Of a stretch of 64,000 bases of DNA, positions 8,424 to 17,452 are shown in pieces. Where the stretch lies: NCBI GenBank assembly GCA_050287605.1, contig JBNKCG010000093.1, forward strand, positions 1 to 64,000. Direction: 5' to 3'. The stretch comes from QQUJ01 sp050287605 (lineage in GTDB: Bacteria; Pseudomonadota; Gammaproteobacteria; QQUJ01). The notes under the pieces were generated by a model. That model did not search any database and was not told the origin of the DNA. It saw only the letters and a program-made list of their open reading frames with translations. The translations under genes and the position numbers were made by a program. Positions within the stretch are counted from its first letter, which is position 1. Each line of letters starts with the position of its first letter.

Positions 8424-9818
8424 TTACTCGATGGTTACGTTGGTGGGCAGCACAACCATCGCGCTCAGGCTGCCGCCGGGGAAGATGTCGAAAGTGGTGA
8501 GTTCTTTTTCGGCGTGGGAGTGCCAGACGAAGAAGTAGCCGCCGTTGGGATTGAGGCCGCCTTCACCCGGAGGCAGGTCGCCCACATCGCCCATGTAGGG
8601 GCTGCCGCTCCAGTAGCCGCCCAGGGTGAGCTCGGCGACACCGGGCAGGGTGACCGGCAGCGGTTTACCGTGATCGGGGCAGTACTCGTGGGTGACGTCG
8701 TCGTAACCGTCGCCGCGGTCGTTACAGCTGTGCGCGTAAGCGGGGCCGGTGCCGTAGATGTCCCATCCCAGGTCCCTGCCGTACCAGGTCCAGAGGGTGT
8801 CCACCGACTGCTTGGCCGCGGAGTTGATGGTGTTGTCCGAGCGGCCCAGGTCTGCCACCAAACCGTTGGAGGAGAGCATGTGGCCGTCGCGCCCGATGAA
8901 GCGGTGGTTCTCGCCGTGGTAGTGGAAGGGGTGGCTGTCGTGCCCGCCGTTGACGTTGCGCACCATCACCCGGTCCAGCGGGTGGGAGAACGACAGCGAC
9001 TGGTAAGGCTGATGCGGAAACAGCGGGTTGAAGTCGCCCTGCACCAGATCCGGGTAGACGCGGCCGTTGACGAAATAGATGGTCGCGTAGCGGTCGTTGT
9101 TGGTGAAGTGGCCGTAGTGACCGCGCTCCATCTGGAAGTGCACGTCGGGATCGGCTTCGGTCAGAAAGTAGAGATACTCCTGGTCGTAGTCGGTCCCGGT
9201 GCCGCTGCCGTAAGCGCTCTGCGAGGCGTCGGCGGGACGTACGATCAAGGCGCCCACCAACCCCATCTCGGTGTGCAGTCCCGGGTTGGGTCCGCCCAGG
9301 CTGTGATAGACGTAGGTGCCGGGCTTGCCCGCGGTGAAGGTGTAGGTCACCGTCTGGCCGTACATGGCACCGTTGGTCACCAGGCCCGGAGTGCCGCCGC
9401 TGGCGGTGACGTTGTGCCCGGTGACGACGATGGATACCGGGTTGTTGACGTTGGTGACACCGCCGGCACCGTCGCTCACCGGCAAGGTGTCGGGCACGCC
9501 GTAGTTGATCAGGTTGATGGTGACCGCCTGCCCCTCGGTCACGATCAGCGTCGGTGCCGGATACTGCGGCAGGTAGTAGCCGTTACCCTCGGCATGGGTG
9601 GCGCTGGCCCCCATGTTCATATCACCAAAGCCCCACATGTAGAGACTGGTGCCCTCCGGCAGACTGATGTTGAACGGTGCCGCGTAGAGATTGAACGTGG
9701 GACCGACGATGCCGCGGATGGCGTGACCGGCCGCCTGCGCGCCCGCCCAGGGCAACAGCGCGAGCCCCAGTAGCAGAGCGCCCAACAGACGCCCGGAGTG
9801 CTTGAAACGAGTTTTCAT
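8424..9818 (-). CDS. secreted multicopper-oxidase-like protein
   Basis: A 464-aa exported protein with a signal peptide ending near AQAA (residue 30). The first cupredoxin domain has GTYVYHS...LHTEMGL, a partial copper-type motif. The second has HPFHYHGENH (about 8900-8940), matching the HPxHxHG motif of multicopper oxidases, and WHSHAEKEL (about 8500-8526). The latter lies where HCH is usual but lacks the Cys, so a type 1 copper site is unlikely here. AAGGAG lies 9 nt upstream of the ATG. It follows the 446-aa oxidase gene by 28 bp. Probable role: part of an extracellular or periplasmic copper redox complex. Substrate is not evident, since metal oxidation, phenol oxidation and electron transfer all fit. 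Confidence 0.88.
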   Translation of the reverse strand: MKTRFKHSGRLLGALLLGLALLPWAGAQAAGHAIRGIVGPTFNLYAAPFNISLPEGTSLYMWGFGDMNMGASATHAEGNGYYLPQYPAPTLIVTEGQAVTINLINYGVPDTLPVSDGAGGVTNVNNPVSIVVTGHNVTASGGTPGLVTNGAMYGQTVTYTFTAGKPGTYVYHSLGGPNPGLHTEMGLVGALIVRPADASQSAYGSGTGTDYDQEYLYFLTEADPDVHFQMERGHYGHFTNNDRYATIYFVNGRVYPDLVQGDFNPLFPHQPYQSLSFSHPLDRVMVRNVNGGHDSHPFHYHGENHRFIGRDGHMLSSNGLVADLGRSDNTINSAAKQSVDTLWTWYGRDLGWDIYGTGPAYAHSCNDRGDGYDDVTHEYCPDHGKPLPVTLPGVAELTLGGYWSGSPYMGDVGDLPPGEGGLNPNGGYFFVWHSHAEKELTTFDIFPGGSLSAMVVLPTNVTIE

Positions 9819-9846
9819 GTCCAGTGTCTCCTTGTCAGGCGCCGTA

Positions 9847-11187
9847 TCAGTTGACGACGATCTCGGTGATCAGGCCGCCGTCGAGCTGGGATGCGTTACC
9901 CATCATGTAGAACTCGGAAGCCGTCAGGAAATAGGTCCCGGGCGCAACGCCCGCGGTGTCGATGATGACGTCCTGCGCCTCGCCGCCGCCGAAGTTCACC
10001 GAGGCGGTTTCGACGTAGAGGTTCTTGCCGTCGGTGCCGCGCATCTGCGCCGCACCGGTGCCGACCACCTGCATCTTCAGCCCGGGTGCGATGAGCGTGA
10101 AAAAGCGGTCGATGCTGACGTTGGAGAGCCGCAGCAGCAGCTTCTGCCCCGCCGTCACGCTGATGGCCGAACCCTGGTCCTGGGAGACCTCGCCGTTGTT
10201 CAGATCGACGTTGGCTTCCAGCCACGGCGACCCGTCTTCGTTGCGCGGCGGGTGCATGACGGTGTTGGGATAGTCGTGCACGTCGTCCAGCACCGTGTCG
10301 GGATAGCCGCGGCCGTTGATCTGCGGGTAGTTGGTGCGCAGGGTTGAAAACGGCAGCGGCTGTACCTGGATGTGGGCATCGTGGAACTTGGAGTCGAACC
10401 CCGATACCTGGATGGGCGCCTCCACGTCGAAGGCGGTGGTGCCGTCGCCGTCGTTGTAGGCGTAGCCCATGGGGTTGCCCGCCCCGCCGCCTTTGCGCTG
10501 TGCCTGGGTTGCGGCGAGCTCTGCCGCGGAGATGGTGCCGTTGCCGTCCACGTCGTAGCCGGTAACGTCCTGGCGCGGATGCACGTAGAGGTTGGCCAGC
10601 ATGCCCATCTCCATGTGCTCGGTGGCCTCCACGTGACAGTGGTAGAGATAGGTGCCGGGATTGACCACGTTGTAGTAGTAGGTCAGCGTGGAGCCCATGT
10701 TGATGGAGATGGAGACCTCGGGCACGCCGTCGAATACGGTGGCGGCGTTGGGAAAACCGTGGAAGTGCACGGTGTGCGGATCGAACAGATCGGGTCGCAT
10801 CACGGTGCCGACGTTGGTGAGCGAGAGAAAGAACTCGTCGCCTTGATCCAGTTCGATGCGCGATCCCGACCAGCGCGCCGCCAGGATGCCGCTGGCGATG
10901 GCATCCTGAGGCGCAACCCCGGTCTGGTCGGCGAAACCGAAGGTGTACATGGGATGACCGTCCGACATCTCGGCGAAACCGTCGCCGGCCGTGAGGTGCA
11001 TACACTTGACGTTGCCGCCGTTGGGGCCGGCCGCCGGCTTGGTTTCGCCTGGCGAATTCCACGCCGCGTCGCCGTCGTTGTCACCGGGGCACTGCACGTT
11101 GACCTCGGCGTGCACGACGCCCATACCGCCGAGCAACACCAGCGAGACTGCAGAGGCGAGGACATTTCTTTTCAGCTTGCTTTGCAT
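9847..11187 (-). CDS. secreted multicopper oxidase, two-domain-like
   Basis: A 446-aa protein starting at the ATG at 11187, placed 8 nt after AGGAG; the ATG at 11193 is too close to that site. The signal peptide ends near VVHA. The N-terminal half holds HTVHFHGF (about 10754-10778) and YHCHVEATEHMEMGM (about 10600-10644), the best type 1/trinuclear copper motif pair in the operon. An EF-hand-like loop DVDGNGTISAAEL (~residue 210) probably binds calcium. The C-terminal domain (~250-446) has a cupredoxin-like pattern but few histidines. It follows the giant surface protein gene by about 90 bp. Multicopper oxidases couple substrate oxidation to oxygen reduction; the missing C-terminal ligands suggest it works as a multimer or with its neighbours. 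Confidence 0.9.
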   Translation of the reverse strand: MQSKLKRNVLASAVSLVLLGGMGVVHAEVNVQCPGDNDGDAAWNSPGETKPAAGPNGGNVKCMHLTAGDGFAEMSDGHPMYTFGFADQTGVAPQDAIASGILAARWSGSRIELDQGDEFFLSLTNVGTVMRPDLFDPHTVHFHGFPNAATVFDGVPEVSISINMGSTLTYYYNVVNPGTYLYHCHVEATEHMEMGMLANLYVHPRQDVTGYDVDGNGTISAAELAATQAQRKGGGAGNPMGYAYNDGDGTTAFDVEAPIQVSGFDSKFHDAHIQVQPLPFSTLRTNYPQINGRGYPDTVLDDVHDYPNTVMHPPRNEDGSPWLEANVDLNNGEVSQDQGSAISVTAGQKLLLRLSNVSIDRFFTLIAPGLKMQVVGTGAAQMRGTDGKNLYVETASVNFGGGEAQDVIIDTAGVAPGTYFLTASEFYMMGNASQLDGGLITEIVVN

Positions 11188-11276
11188 AGTCATATCTCCT
11201 GTGGGAGCGCTATGAGACCTTGCCGGACACTCCCTCCCCCGCCGGCGGCGGGGGAGGAGTGCCGATGTCTCGCCGC

Positions 11277-14200
11277 TTACCGCTCGTCGGCGCCGATGTC
11301 GTTGACGTTGCCGTTGGGCCGCGGGTCGCCGTCGAAGTCGGTACTCAGCAGTCCGCCGACGTTCTGGCCCGCACCGATGGCCGGCGAACCGGCACCGATG
11401 TGGTAGTCGTAGAGCGTCGGGGCCGTGCCGGGGTTGGGTTCGGACTGGACCAGGGTCAGCGGACCGAAGGCCACCTGGATGAAGTTGCCACCCTCGTCGA
11501 AGGCGCCGGCCGTCTGCAGCACCGTGAACTCGACGATGTTGAGACCGTCCTTGCCCTCGTTGAACACCGGGTTGACGAACGCCGGATTCAGCGTGAAGAC
11601 GTTCTGGCGCACGTTGTACTCGGCCTGGTTGTCGGCGTTGTCGGTGAGCAGGTTGTTACGTGTGAACATCAGCTCGCCGGTATCCACCGCACCGTCCATC
11701 ACCGCGATGTCGTCGCTGTAGGCCGCCACCGTGTTCAGGTCGCAGCCCACGGGAGCACCCGTGCAGTTGGCGGGGAACAGCCCGGTTTCGACGAGGGTCG
11801 TGGACGGATCGTCGTAGTTCAGCCAGAAGAACGAGCGATTGCCGAACACGATGTTGTTGCGCACATCGGCATCGGAGAAGGTGCGGTACTCCTCGGCCCG
11901 TCCGGCGCCGCCGTTGGTGGGAATGGTCGCCCCCTGCAGCAGGGTGGCCATGTCCACCGTATGGGTGCGCGACACGATACCCGCCGGCTGCGCGCTGGAT
12001 TGGTTGGGGAAGCCCGGCGTGAACGCCAGCGCCGCGGTCGCCGTTGAGTCGTTGTGGGCAATCGTGTTGTTGACGACGTGCACCTCCACCGAGTCCTGGA
12101 TGGAGATCGCGCCCGCATTGCCGGCGACGTTGTTGGTGATGATGTTGTTGAACACGCTGACGTCGTACCACCGGTTGTTGGCCGCCAGGTTGTCCGCCAC
12201 ATCGATGCCGTTGGCCTGCATGATGGCGATACCGCCGCCGTCACCCGCACCCGCCAGGTTGCCGCTGATACGGTTGGCGTTGACCACGACGTTGCCGCTG
12301 CCGTCGGAGAGCAGCAGCCCGCCCGCGTTGGCCTGCAGCGGCGTCTGGCCGGCGATGTAGAGACCGCCGCCGTTGACAGCGCTGGCCTGGCTGAACGACT
12401 CGTTGAACAGGATCTCGTTGTGCTCGATGCGGCCACCGTTAGAGCGGCCCATGTGGGCGACGCCACCACCGTTGCCCTGGGTGAAGTTGCCGCACACCCA
12501 GTTGTTCTCCACGCGGTATTGGTCAGCACCGGTGTAGAGCGAGATGCCGCCGCCCGCACCACCTTCCGTGGCGCCGTTCTTCACCACGCGGTTGTGGTGA
12601 ATGCGGATGCGGTCGTTCATGGCATCGGTGTAGGTGAGATTGCCTTCAGCATCCTCGAAGGCCAGATCGGGATGGCCGAGGCGGATACCACCGCCGTAGA
12701 TACCCGAGTTGGTGGTCAGCACGTTGTTGCCGATGTTCAGGAACTGGGCGTAGCCGTTGACCACGATGCCGCCGCCGTTGCTGGCACCGACGACCGTAAA
12801 GCCGTCGATGCGCGCACCGCGGTTGGCGAGACGCACGAAGCGGTCGCGACCGGTGCTACGCCCGGCGACGAAGATCGCCGCTCCCTCTTCGGTGGCGAAA
12901 GCCGGCGCACCCAGCGCGGGGAAACCGCCCACGTTGTTGTTCTGACCCGGCAGCAGGCTGATGGAGCCGTCGGCCAGCAGTTGGTCGACCTTGGCGCGCC
13001 ACGCCTGCACCTTCTCGGTGGGGAACTGGCGGCCGTTGAGGAACACGCGGTCGGCACCCCAGCCCTGCAGCTTGACCGGCTTCCACATCACCAGCAGCTC
13101 GTCGTACTGACCGGGGGCCACCAGGATCAGGTCGCCGGATTCGGCCAGGTCGATAGCCTCTTGGATGCTTCCGCCCGCCGCCACGTTGTGGACCTGATAG
13201 GTCTGCACCGCGGTCGGGTTGAACGGGTCGGCGGCGTTGGGACGCACCCCCACCTCCTCGCCGTTACACATGCGGGGATTGCCATTGCCGTTGTTCAGGC
13301 ACAGACCGACGGTGAGCGTCACGCCCATGGGTGAATCGTGCCAGCCGGTGTTATCGCTGTAGTCGCTGCGCACGATCACCTGGTAGTCACCGGGGACGAT
13401 GTTCTGCGGTATGTCCGCGTCCACCTCGTTGGCGTTGTGCAACCCTTGGATATCGAGGTTGTAAGTGGTCCCGTCCGCGGCCAGCAACGCCAGGTTGTCG
13501 CTCTGCGCGAAGCTGTAGTCACGAATGATGGTGCGCGGGGTTGCCGCCGTGCCGTCCCACTCGGGGTTGGGCACGGTCACGGTACCGCGGGAGAAGATGC
13601 GGATTCGCTGTGGGTCCGCCGTACCGGTGACCACGAAGGGTCCGCCACCGCCGCTGTTGGAGTGACGCTCCACCGACGCGATCATCGGCGTGCGGGTGGG
13701 AATCTCACAATCCACCGGGAAGCTCACCGGGGACGTGAATGCCGCGTTCGCCAGTACCGGGGTATCCAGGTACGTGGTGGAGCCCGGCATGAACTGGAAC
13801 GTGTAGCAGAACTGGCTGAAGTTGGGATTGAAGTTTGGATCCACGATCAGGTTGCCCGGATTGGCCGGGTCGGGGATCGGGCCCGCGTCGTTCATGCACG
13901 CAATCATCATGCTCGGCGAAATACCGGACGGCTGCGGCAGGTTCGCGTTCCAGGTGGAGGGCAGCATGGCGTTGTAGGCGCCGTACTCATCCGCGTAGAC
14001 GCGATTCACCGGCTTGCCGTTCCAGTCGTAGAAGGCGACCGGCACCAGCGGCGGCGCGTACTTCTCGCCGAAGTTCGGACTGTTGGGATTGAACTCGTTG
14101 GCGAGGTCGTTGAGGATGATGCCCGTGACGTTGGCCGCCACCGGCACTTCGCTGACCAGGAAGAAATCCGCGGCCGCATTCTGCGCCGCCTGCAGCGGCA

Positions 14201-17081
14201 CCTTCTTCATGTCGCATACCGGACGCAAGATCGGTGGCTCGGCGACTTCGTCGGTGCTGGTATAGCCCGGCGCCAACGCATCGTCCGGATTCACCCCCGG
14301 AATCAGCATGGTCGCGCTACCGCTGCCGTCACGGGTGGACAGCGAGAAGTAACGCGGAACCTCCTGGTCGGGACCCACGCAGGCCGTTGGGAGAGCCTGC
14401 GGAGCGGGCACGTAGGCGTCACCCAGGTCGACGTTCTTGTGATGCTCGCGCAAGGCCTCGAAGCCAGGCGGCGTGGTGGCCTCGACGATATAGTCGGACG
14501 GCAGCAGCCCCAACTGCAGCGTCGCGTCGTTGGGCACGCCAGCGGCATGCACGTAGGCGTAGAACGCCTGCAGTGCGTTTTCCACGTTCGGGTTCACCGC
14601 GGCCAGATGAGTGTGGTCGTAGTCGGCGAAGGCGTAGCCGCCGTCGAACACACCGGGACGCACCTGGTTCCAGTTGCGCATGCCGTCGAAACAACGATCA
14701 TCGGCGATACCCACTGCCGTCATCTGGTTGGAGCCCTGGCAGCCGGTGGGGGTGTTGTCATCCCAGCTGTCGGTCCACACCACGGCCAGCGCGTCGCCCA
14801 TCTCAAACACGGCGGCGTTGTTGGCGACCAGGGTATGGTCGGGATCATCCTGATCGACATCCTCGGGACCACGGATACACTCGTTGCCGGGGATGGTGGG
14901 GCTGTTCACGCAATCCGGATTGCCCCAGCCCAACGGATAGTTGTCGATATCTGGCTTGGTGACGATACCGTCGCCGGTAATGTCGTCCGGCTGATTGTCG
15001 TCGGCCTGGTAGATGCCGTCGCCGTTCCAGTCGACGTCGCCGATGCCACCCGGGAACGGGGTGAAGGGTTGCCCGATAGGCGGCAGCACGGGCGAATCGA
15101 TGTCGCCGTCGGCGTACAGATTCACCTGCACGCGCGGCACACCAGGTTCCCAGCCCTCGCCCACTGCCAATCGCGGGTCGTTCTCGGCGCGGGTCACCGT
15201 GTTGAACACGATGCCCGCGATACCGCCGTTCTCACCCACGTAGGTGGGCGGGAAGGAGCTGAAATCGTTGACCAGGTAGTCGCTCTTACCCCAGTAGATC
15301 CAGTTGGTCTGACCGAGAAAACCCTGGAAAGCCTCGAGCAGCACCGGACCTACCTCGGTACGCCACGGCAGATTGCCGTTTTCGGACTGCAGCTGCGGCG
15401 CCATCTCGCCCACACCCGGCGGCTCCTGGAAGCCTGGGAATATGCTGGCATCGTTGTTCACCGGACCGCCCGCATCCACGATGACCGTAGCGCCGGTGGC
15501 CTTCTTGTTGGTGAAGCCGACCTCGGCCACCATCCAGTTGAACCAGGGGAAGTGCTCGTCGAACGGCGCCAGACCGTCGAAGTCGGTGGGGAAGGTCTGG
15601 TAGACCGTGCCGTCGCGCCAACGCACGTTGATGGGACCGCTCTCGGCACCCAGATTGGTCTCGCCCGCATCCCAAAAACCGTTCTGATTGGTGTCGTTGA
15701 AGAGGTAGTTGGTCAGGCGGTTGAACCAGTTAAACACCGGCACGTCGCCGAACGCGCACGACTGACCGCCGTTGCAGGTGCCCGCCGGATCGACGGTAAA
15801 AGCCATGGTGGCGATGACCACGTCCAGCGGCGTGTCGAACACCTTGAGTTCGTACGAACCGGCCGGGATGTTGGGAATCGAGAAGGTGCTGTCGCCGTTG
15901 CACGGCATGGCGTAACGGTTGAGGCCCGGAACGCCGTTGTTCTCGTTGATGGCAATCCAGCACTGCGGGAAGGGACGGCCACTGTACAGGGTGGTATCGA
16001 CCGGCCGCGACATGTGCATGTCGGTTATGCGGCCACTGACCGTTGCCGGACCGCCCGCCAGATTGTTGTGCTCATACGTATAGCCGATGAAGACATGCGG
16101 ACCGGGGGGACCGAATTCGACGAAGAAGGGCGGCTCTTTGGCCTTCACCCAGGCGTCGATGACCGGCGTGCCCTCGATGGTGGAGGTCTGCACCCAGCCA
16201 CCGCCGGTGGGCGGCGTGACGATGATGCCGTACTTGCCGGGCGCCAGGTTCTTGACCAGCAGGGTACCGTCGGCGTTGGGGTGCAGCGTGCCGTCTCCCG
16301 CCACGTCCACCACGGGCGCGCCGTCGGCATCGAGACAGCCGTAGGTGCCGCTACCCGGATTGGCGCCGTTGGCGTCGCAGGTCTGCACGTAAGTGGTGCC
16401 CAGAGGGTCGCCAAAGGCGTTCTGTAGCAACGGACCGCCGTTGGCGCCGTATTTGCCGCCCGGTTCCTCCACCACCACGCTGAACTGCGTGAAATCCGGA
16501 ATCGGCCCCGGACACGACGTCGAGCCGGCCTGCTCTTCAGGGAGATCGGGGGCACCGTTTAGCGGGTAACAGTCGTTGAACAGATAGACTGCGATCTGTG
16601 CCGTCGGAATGGGGTGCGCCTCAACGGTGACCGTCACGTTGTCGAGCGTCTGGCTCGGGTCCTGCGCGTTGGGCAGCACCGTCACAGGCGTACCACCCAT
16701 GGCGTATCCCGAGTAAGGCAATACCGACAGGTAGTAGCGCCCGGGCGGAACCAGGGTGACGTTGATGGAGTTGCCGTCGACGTAACCTTTAAGCGCGTTG
16801 CTGATCGGACTGGTCGCATTCGTCTGCGACATCGCGATCGGGTGATAGCTCTTGTGGAAATTGAGAGCGAGCTGTTGATCAATGGGAGGTGGCGCAGTGG
16901 GATCGATGTTGTAGGTCGTATCCTGCTGCAACACCCAGCGGAATCCGTTGACCGGGGCGCCGTTGCCATCGACCACATCGATTCTGAACTGCGCGGCTTG
17001 CGCACCCGTTGCCAACGTGAAGAGCACCAGCCACGCGATGCCCCCCAACCCCGTGCTCATTCTTCTCAGTACGTTCATCAT
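11277..17081 (-). CDS. giant secreted surface protein with parallel beta-helix domain
   Basis: About 1934 aa. The start is taken at the ATG pair 17081/17078, directly after GGGGTGA and before a good signal peptide ending TGAQA. An in-frame extension to 17216 is rejected. N-terminal domains (~30-450) look like carboxypeptidase-regulatory/SdrD-B beta-sandwiches; NYLFNDTNQNGFWDAGE (~460) and DWNGDGIYQADDN...DITGDGIV (~685) are calcium-type loops. From ~1290 it becomes a right-handed beta-helix, opening with GSIQEAIDLAESGDLI and carrying many NN/GGGI turns. It ends in a DFDGDPRPNGNVNDIGADE tail common in such repeat proteins. It is the first gene of the operon. A surface scaffold or polysaccharide-contacting role is likely; enzymatic activity is not evident. 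Confidence 0.88.
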   Translation of the reverse strand: MMNVLRRMSTGLGGIAWLVLFTLATGAQAAQFRIDVVDGNGAPVNGFRWVLQQDTTYNIDPTAPPPIDQQLALNFHKSYHPIAMSQTNATSPISNALKGYVDGNSINVTLVPPGRYYLSVLPYSGYAMGGTPVTVLPNAQDPSQTLDNVTVTVEAHPIPTAQIAVYLFNDCYPLNGAPDLPEEQAGSTSCPGPIPDFTQFSVVVEEPGGKYGANGGPLLQNAFGDPLGTTYVQTCDANGANPGSGTYGCLDADGAPVVDVAGDGTLHPNADGTLLVKNLAPGKYGIIVTPPTGGGWVQTSTIEGTPVIDAWVKAKEPPFFVEFGPPGPHVFIGYTYEHNNLAGGPATVSGRITDMHMSRPVDTTLYSGRPFPQCWIAINENNGVPGLNRYAMPCNGDSTFSIPNIPAGSYELKVFDTPLDVVIATMAFTVDPAGTCNGGQSCAFGDVPVFNWFNRLTNYLFNDTNQNGFWDAGETNLGAESGPINVRWRDGTVYQTFPTDFDGLAPFDEHFPWFNWMVAEVGFTNKKATGATVIVDAGGPVNNDASIFPGFQEPPGVGEMAPQLQSENGNLPWRTEVGPVLLEAFQGFLGQTNWIYWGKSDYLVNDFSSFPPTYVGENGGIAGIVFNTVTRAENDPRLAVGEGWEPGVPRVQVNLYADGDIDSPVLPPIGQPFTPFPGGIGDVDWNGDGIYQADDNQPDDITGDGIVTKPDIDNYPLGWGNPDCVNSPTIPGNECIRGPEDVDQDDPDHTLVANNAAVFEMGDALAVVWTDSWDDNTPTGCQGSNQMTAVGIADDRCFDGMRNWNQVRPGVFDGGYAFADYDHTHLAAVNPNVENALQAFYAYVHAAGVPNDATLQLGLLPSDYIVEATTPPGFEALREHHKNVDLGDAYVPAPQALPTACVGPDQEVPRYFSLSTRDGSGSATMLIPGVNPDDALAPGYTSTDEVAEPPILRPVCDMKKVPLQAAQNAAADFFLVSEVPVAANVTGIILNDLANEFNPNSPNFGEKYAPPLVPVAFYDWNGKPVNRVYADEYGAYNAMLPSTWNANLPQPSGISPSMMIACMNDAGPIPDPANPGNLIVDPNFNPNFSQFCYTFQFMPGSTTYLDTPVLANAAFTSPVSFPVDCEIPTRTPMIASVERHSNSGGGGPFVVTGTADPQRIRIFSRGTVTVPNPEWDGTAATPRTIIRDYSFAQSDNLALLAADGTTYNLDIQGLHNANEVDADIPQNIVPGDYQVIVRSDYSDNTGWHDSPMGVTLTVGLCLNNGNGNPRMCNGEEVGVRPNAADPFNPTAVQTYQVHNVAAGGSIQEAIDLAESGDLILVAPGQYDELLVMWKPVKLQGWGADRVFLNGRQFPTEKVQAWRAKVDQLLADGSISLLPGQNNNVGGFPALGAPAFATEEGAAIFVAGRSTGRDRFVRLANRGARIDGFTVVGASNGGGIVVNGYAQFLNIGNNVLTTNSGIYGGGIRLGHPDLAFEDAEGNLTYTDAMNDRIRIHHNRVVKNGATEGGAGGGISLYTGADQYRVENNWVCGNFTQGNGGGVAHMGRSNGGRIEHNEILFNESFSQASAVNGGGLYIAGQTPLQANAGGLLLSDGSGNVVVNANRISGNLAGAGDGGGIAIMQANGIDVADNLAANNRWYDVSVFNNIITNNVAGNAGAISIQDSVEVHVVNNTIAHNDSTATAALAFTPGFPNQSSAQPAGIVSRTHTVDMATLLQGATIPTNGGAGRAEEYRTFSDADVRNNIVFGNRSFFWLNYDDPSTTLVETGLFPANCTGAPVGCDLNTVAAYSDDIAVMDGAVDTGELMFTRNNLLTDNADNQAEYNVRQNVFTLNPAFVNPVFNEGKDGLNIVEFTVLQTAGAFDEGGNFIQVAFGPLTLVQSEPNPGTAPTLYDYHIGAGSPAIGAGQNVGGLLSTDFDGDPRPNGNVNDIGADER

Positions 17082-17452
17082 TTCACCCCGATATCGAATG
17101 CCGACGCGAGTTCTCAGCCTGCTGCCCACACCGTCCTGTTTGCGGATCGGCTTCGGCACGGTCGCGACCGAACCAGGCAACCCCATGGCGCAACGGCGCA
17201 GCACAAGCCGCATCACCGTTGATGAGAATTCTTAATGAGTGAGGTCGGGATATCTGGTAGGGGAAGGCTGTATTTCTGCCTTGAGGGTCCCTGCATTTAC
17301 GGTAGGGTTAGCCGTACGCTCCCACTACACGCACGCACGGGGAGACGCGGATGAACGGCAGTTTGCGATGTCGCAAGCGGACAGTGGGAAGGTGCTGATG
17401 CGGCCCGGGCCGGGCCGACAGTCGTTCCGGAGAGATACGCTAAGCTGATGCG
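17082..17452. other. intergenic leader of the copper-oxidase operon
   Basis: This 371-bp stretch between the TPR gene and the giant surface gene has no supported gene. It holds a perfect TTGCGA-TG-TCGCAA palindrome (17363-17376) and an imperfect AT-rich palindrome centred on GAATTC (17222-17236). No convincing -10/-35 pair could be chosen by eye, although the operon promoter should lie here. Confidence 0.6.
17363..17376. promoter_or_regulatory. 14-bp palindrome, possible operator upstream of copper-oxidase operon
   Basis: TTGCGA-TG-TCGCAA is a perfect inverted repeat about 290 bp before the giant gene start. Regulator unknown; the downstream position is the only functional hint. Confidence 0.35.

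Noticed and set aside
13338..16427. 1029-codon plus-strand ORF opposite the giant surface gene
   Set aside because: Antisense shadow. No domain, signal peptide or ribosome-binding site; the opposite strand is a coherent secreted protein.
17082..17216. N-terminal extension of the giant protein to 17216
   Set aside because: The extension is basic and lacks a ribosome-binding site. A clear site and signal peptide lie at 17078-17081.
17222..17236. Fur-box-like AT-rich palindrome in the copper-operon leader
   Set aside because: Only a partial match to the Fur consensus and centred on an EcoRI site. Too weak to assign to a regulator.
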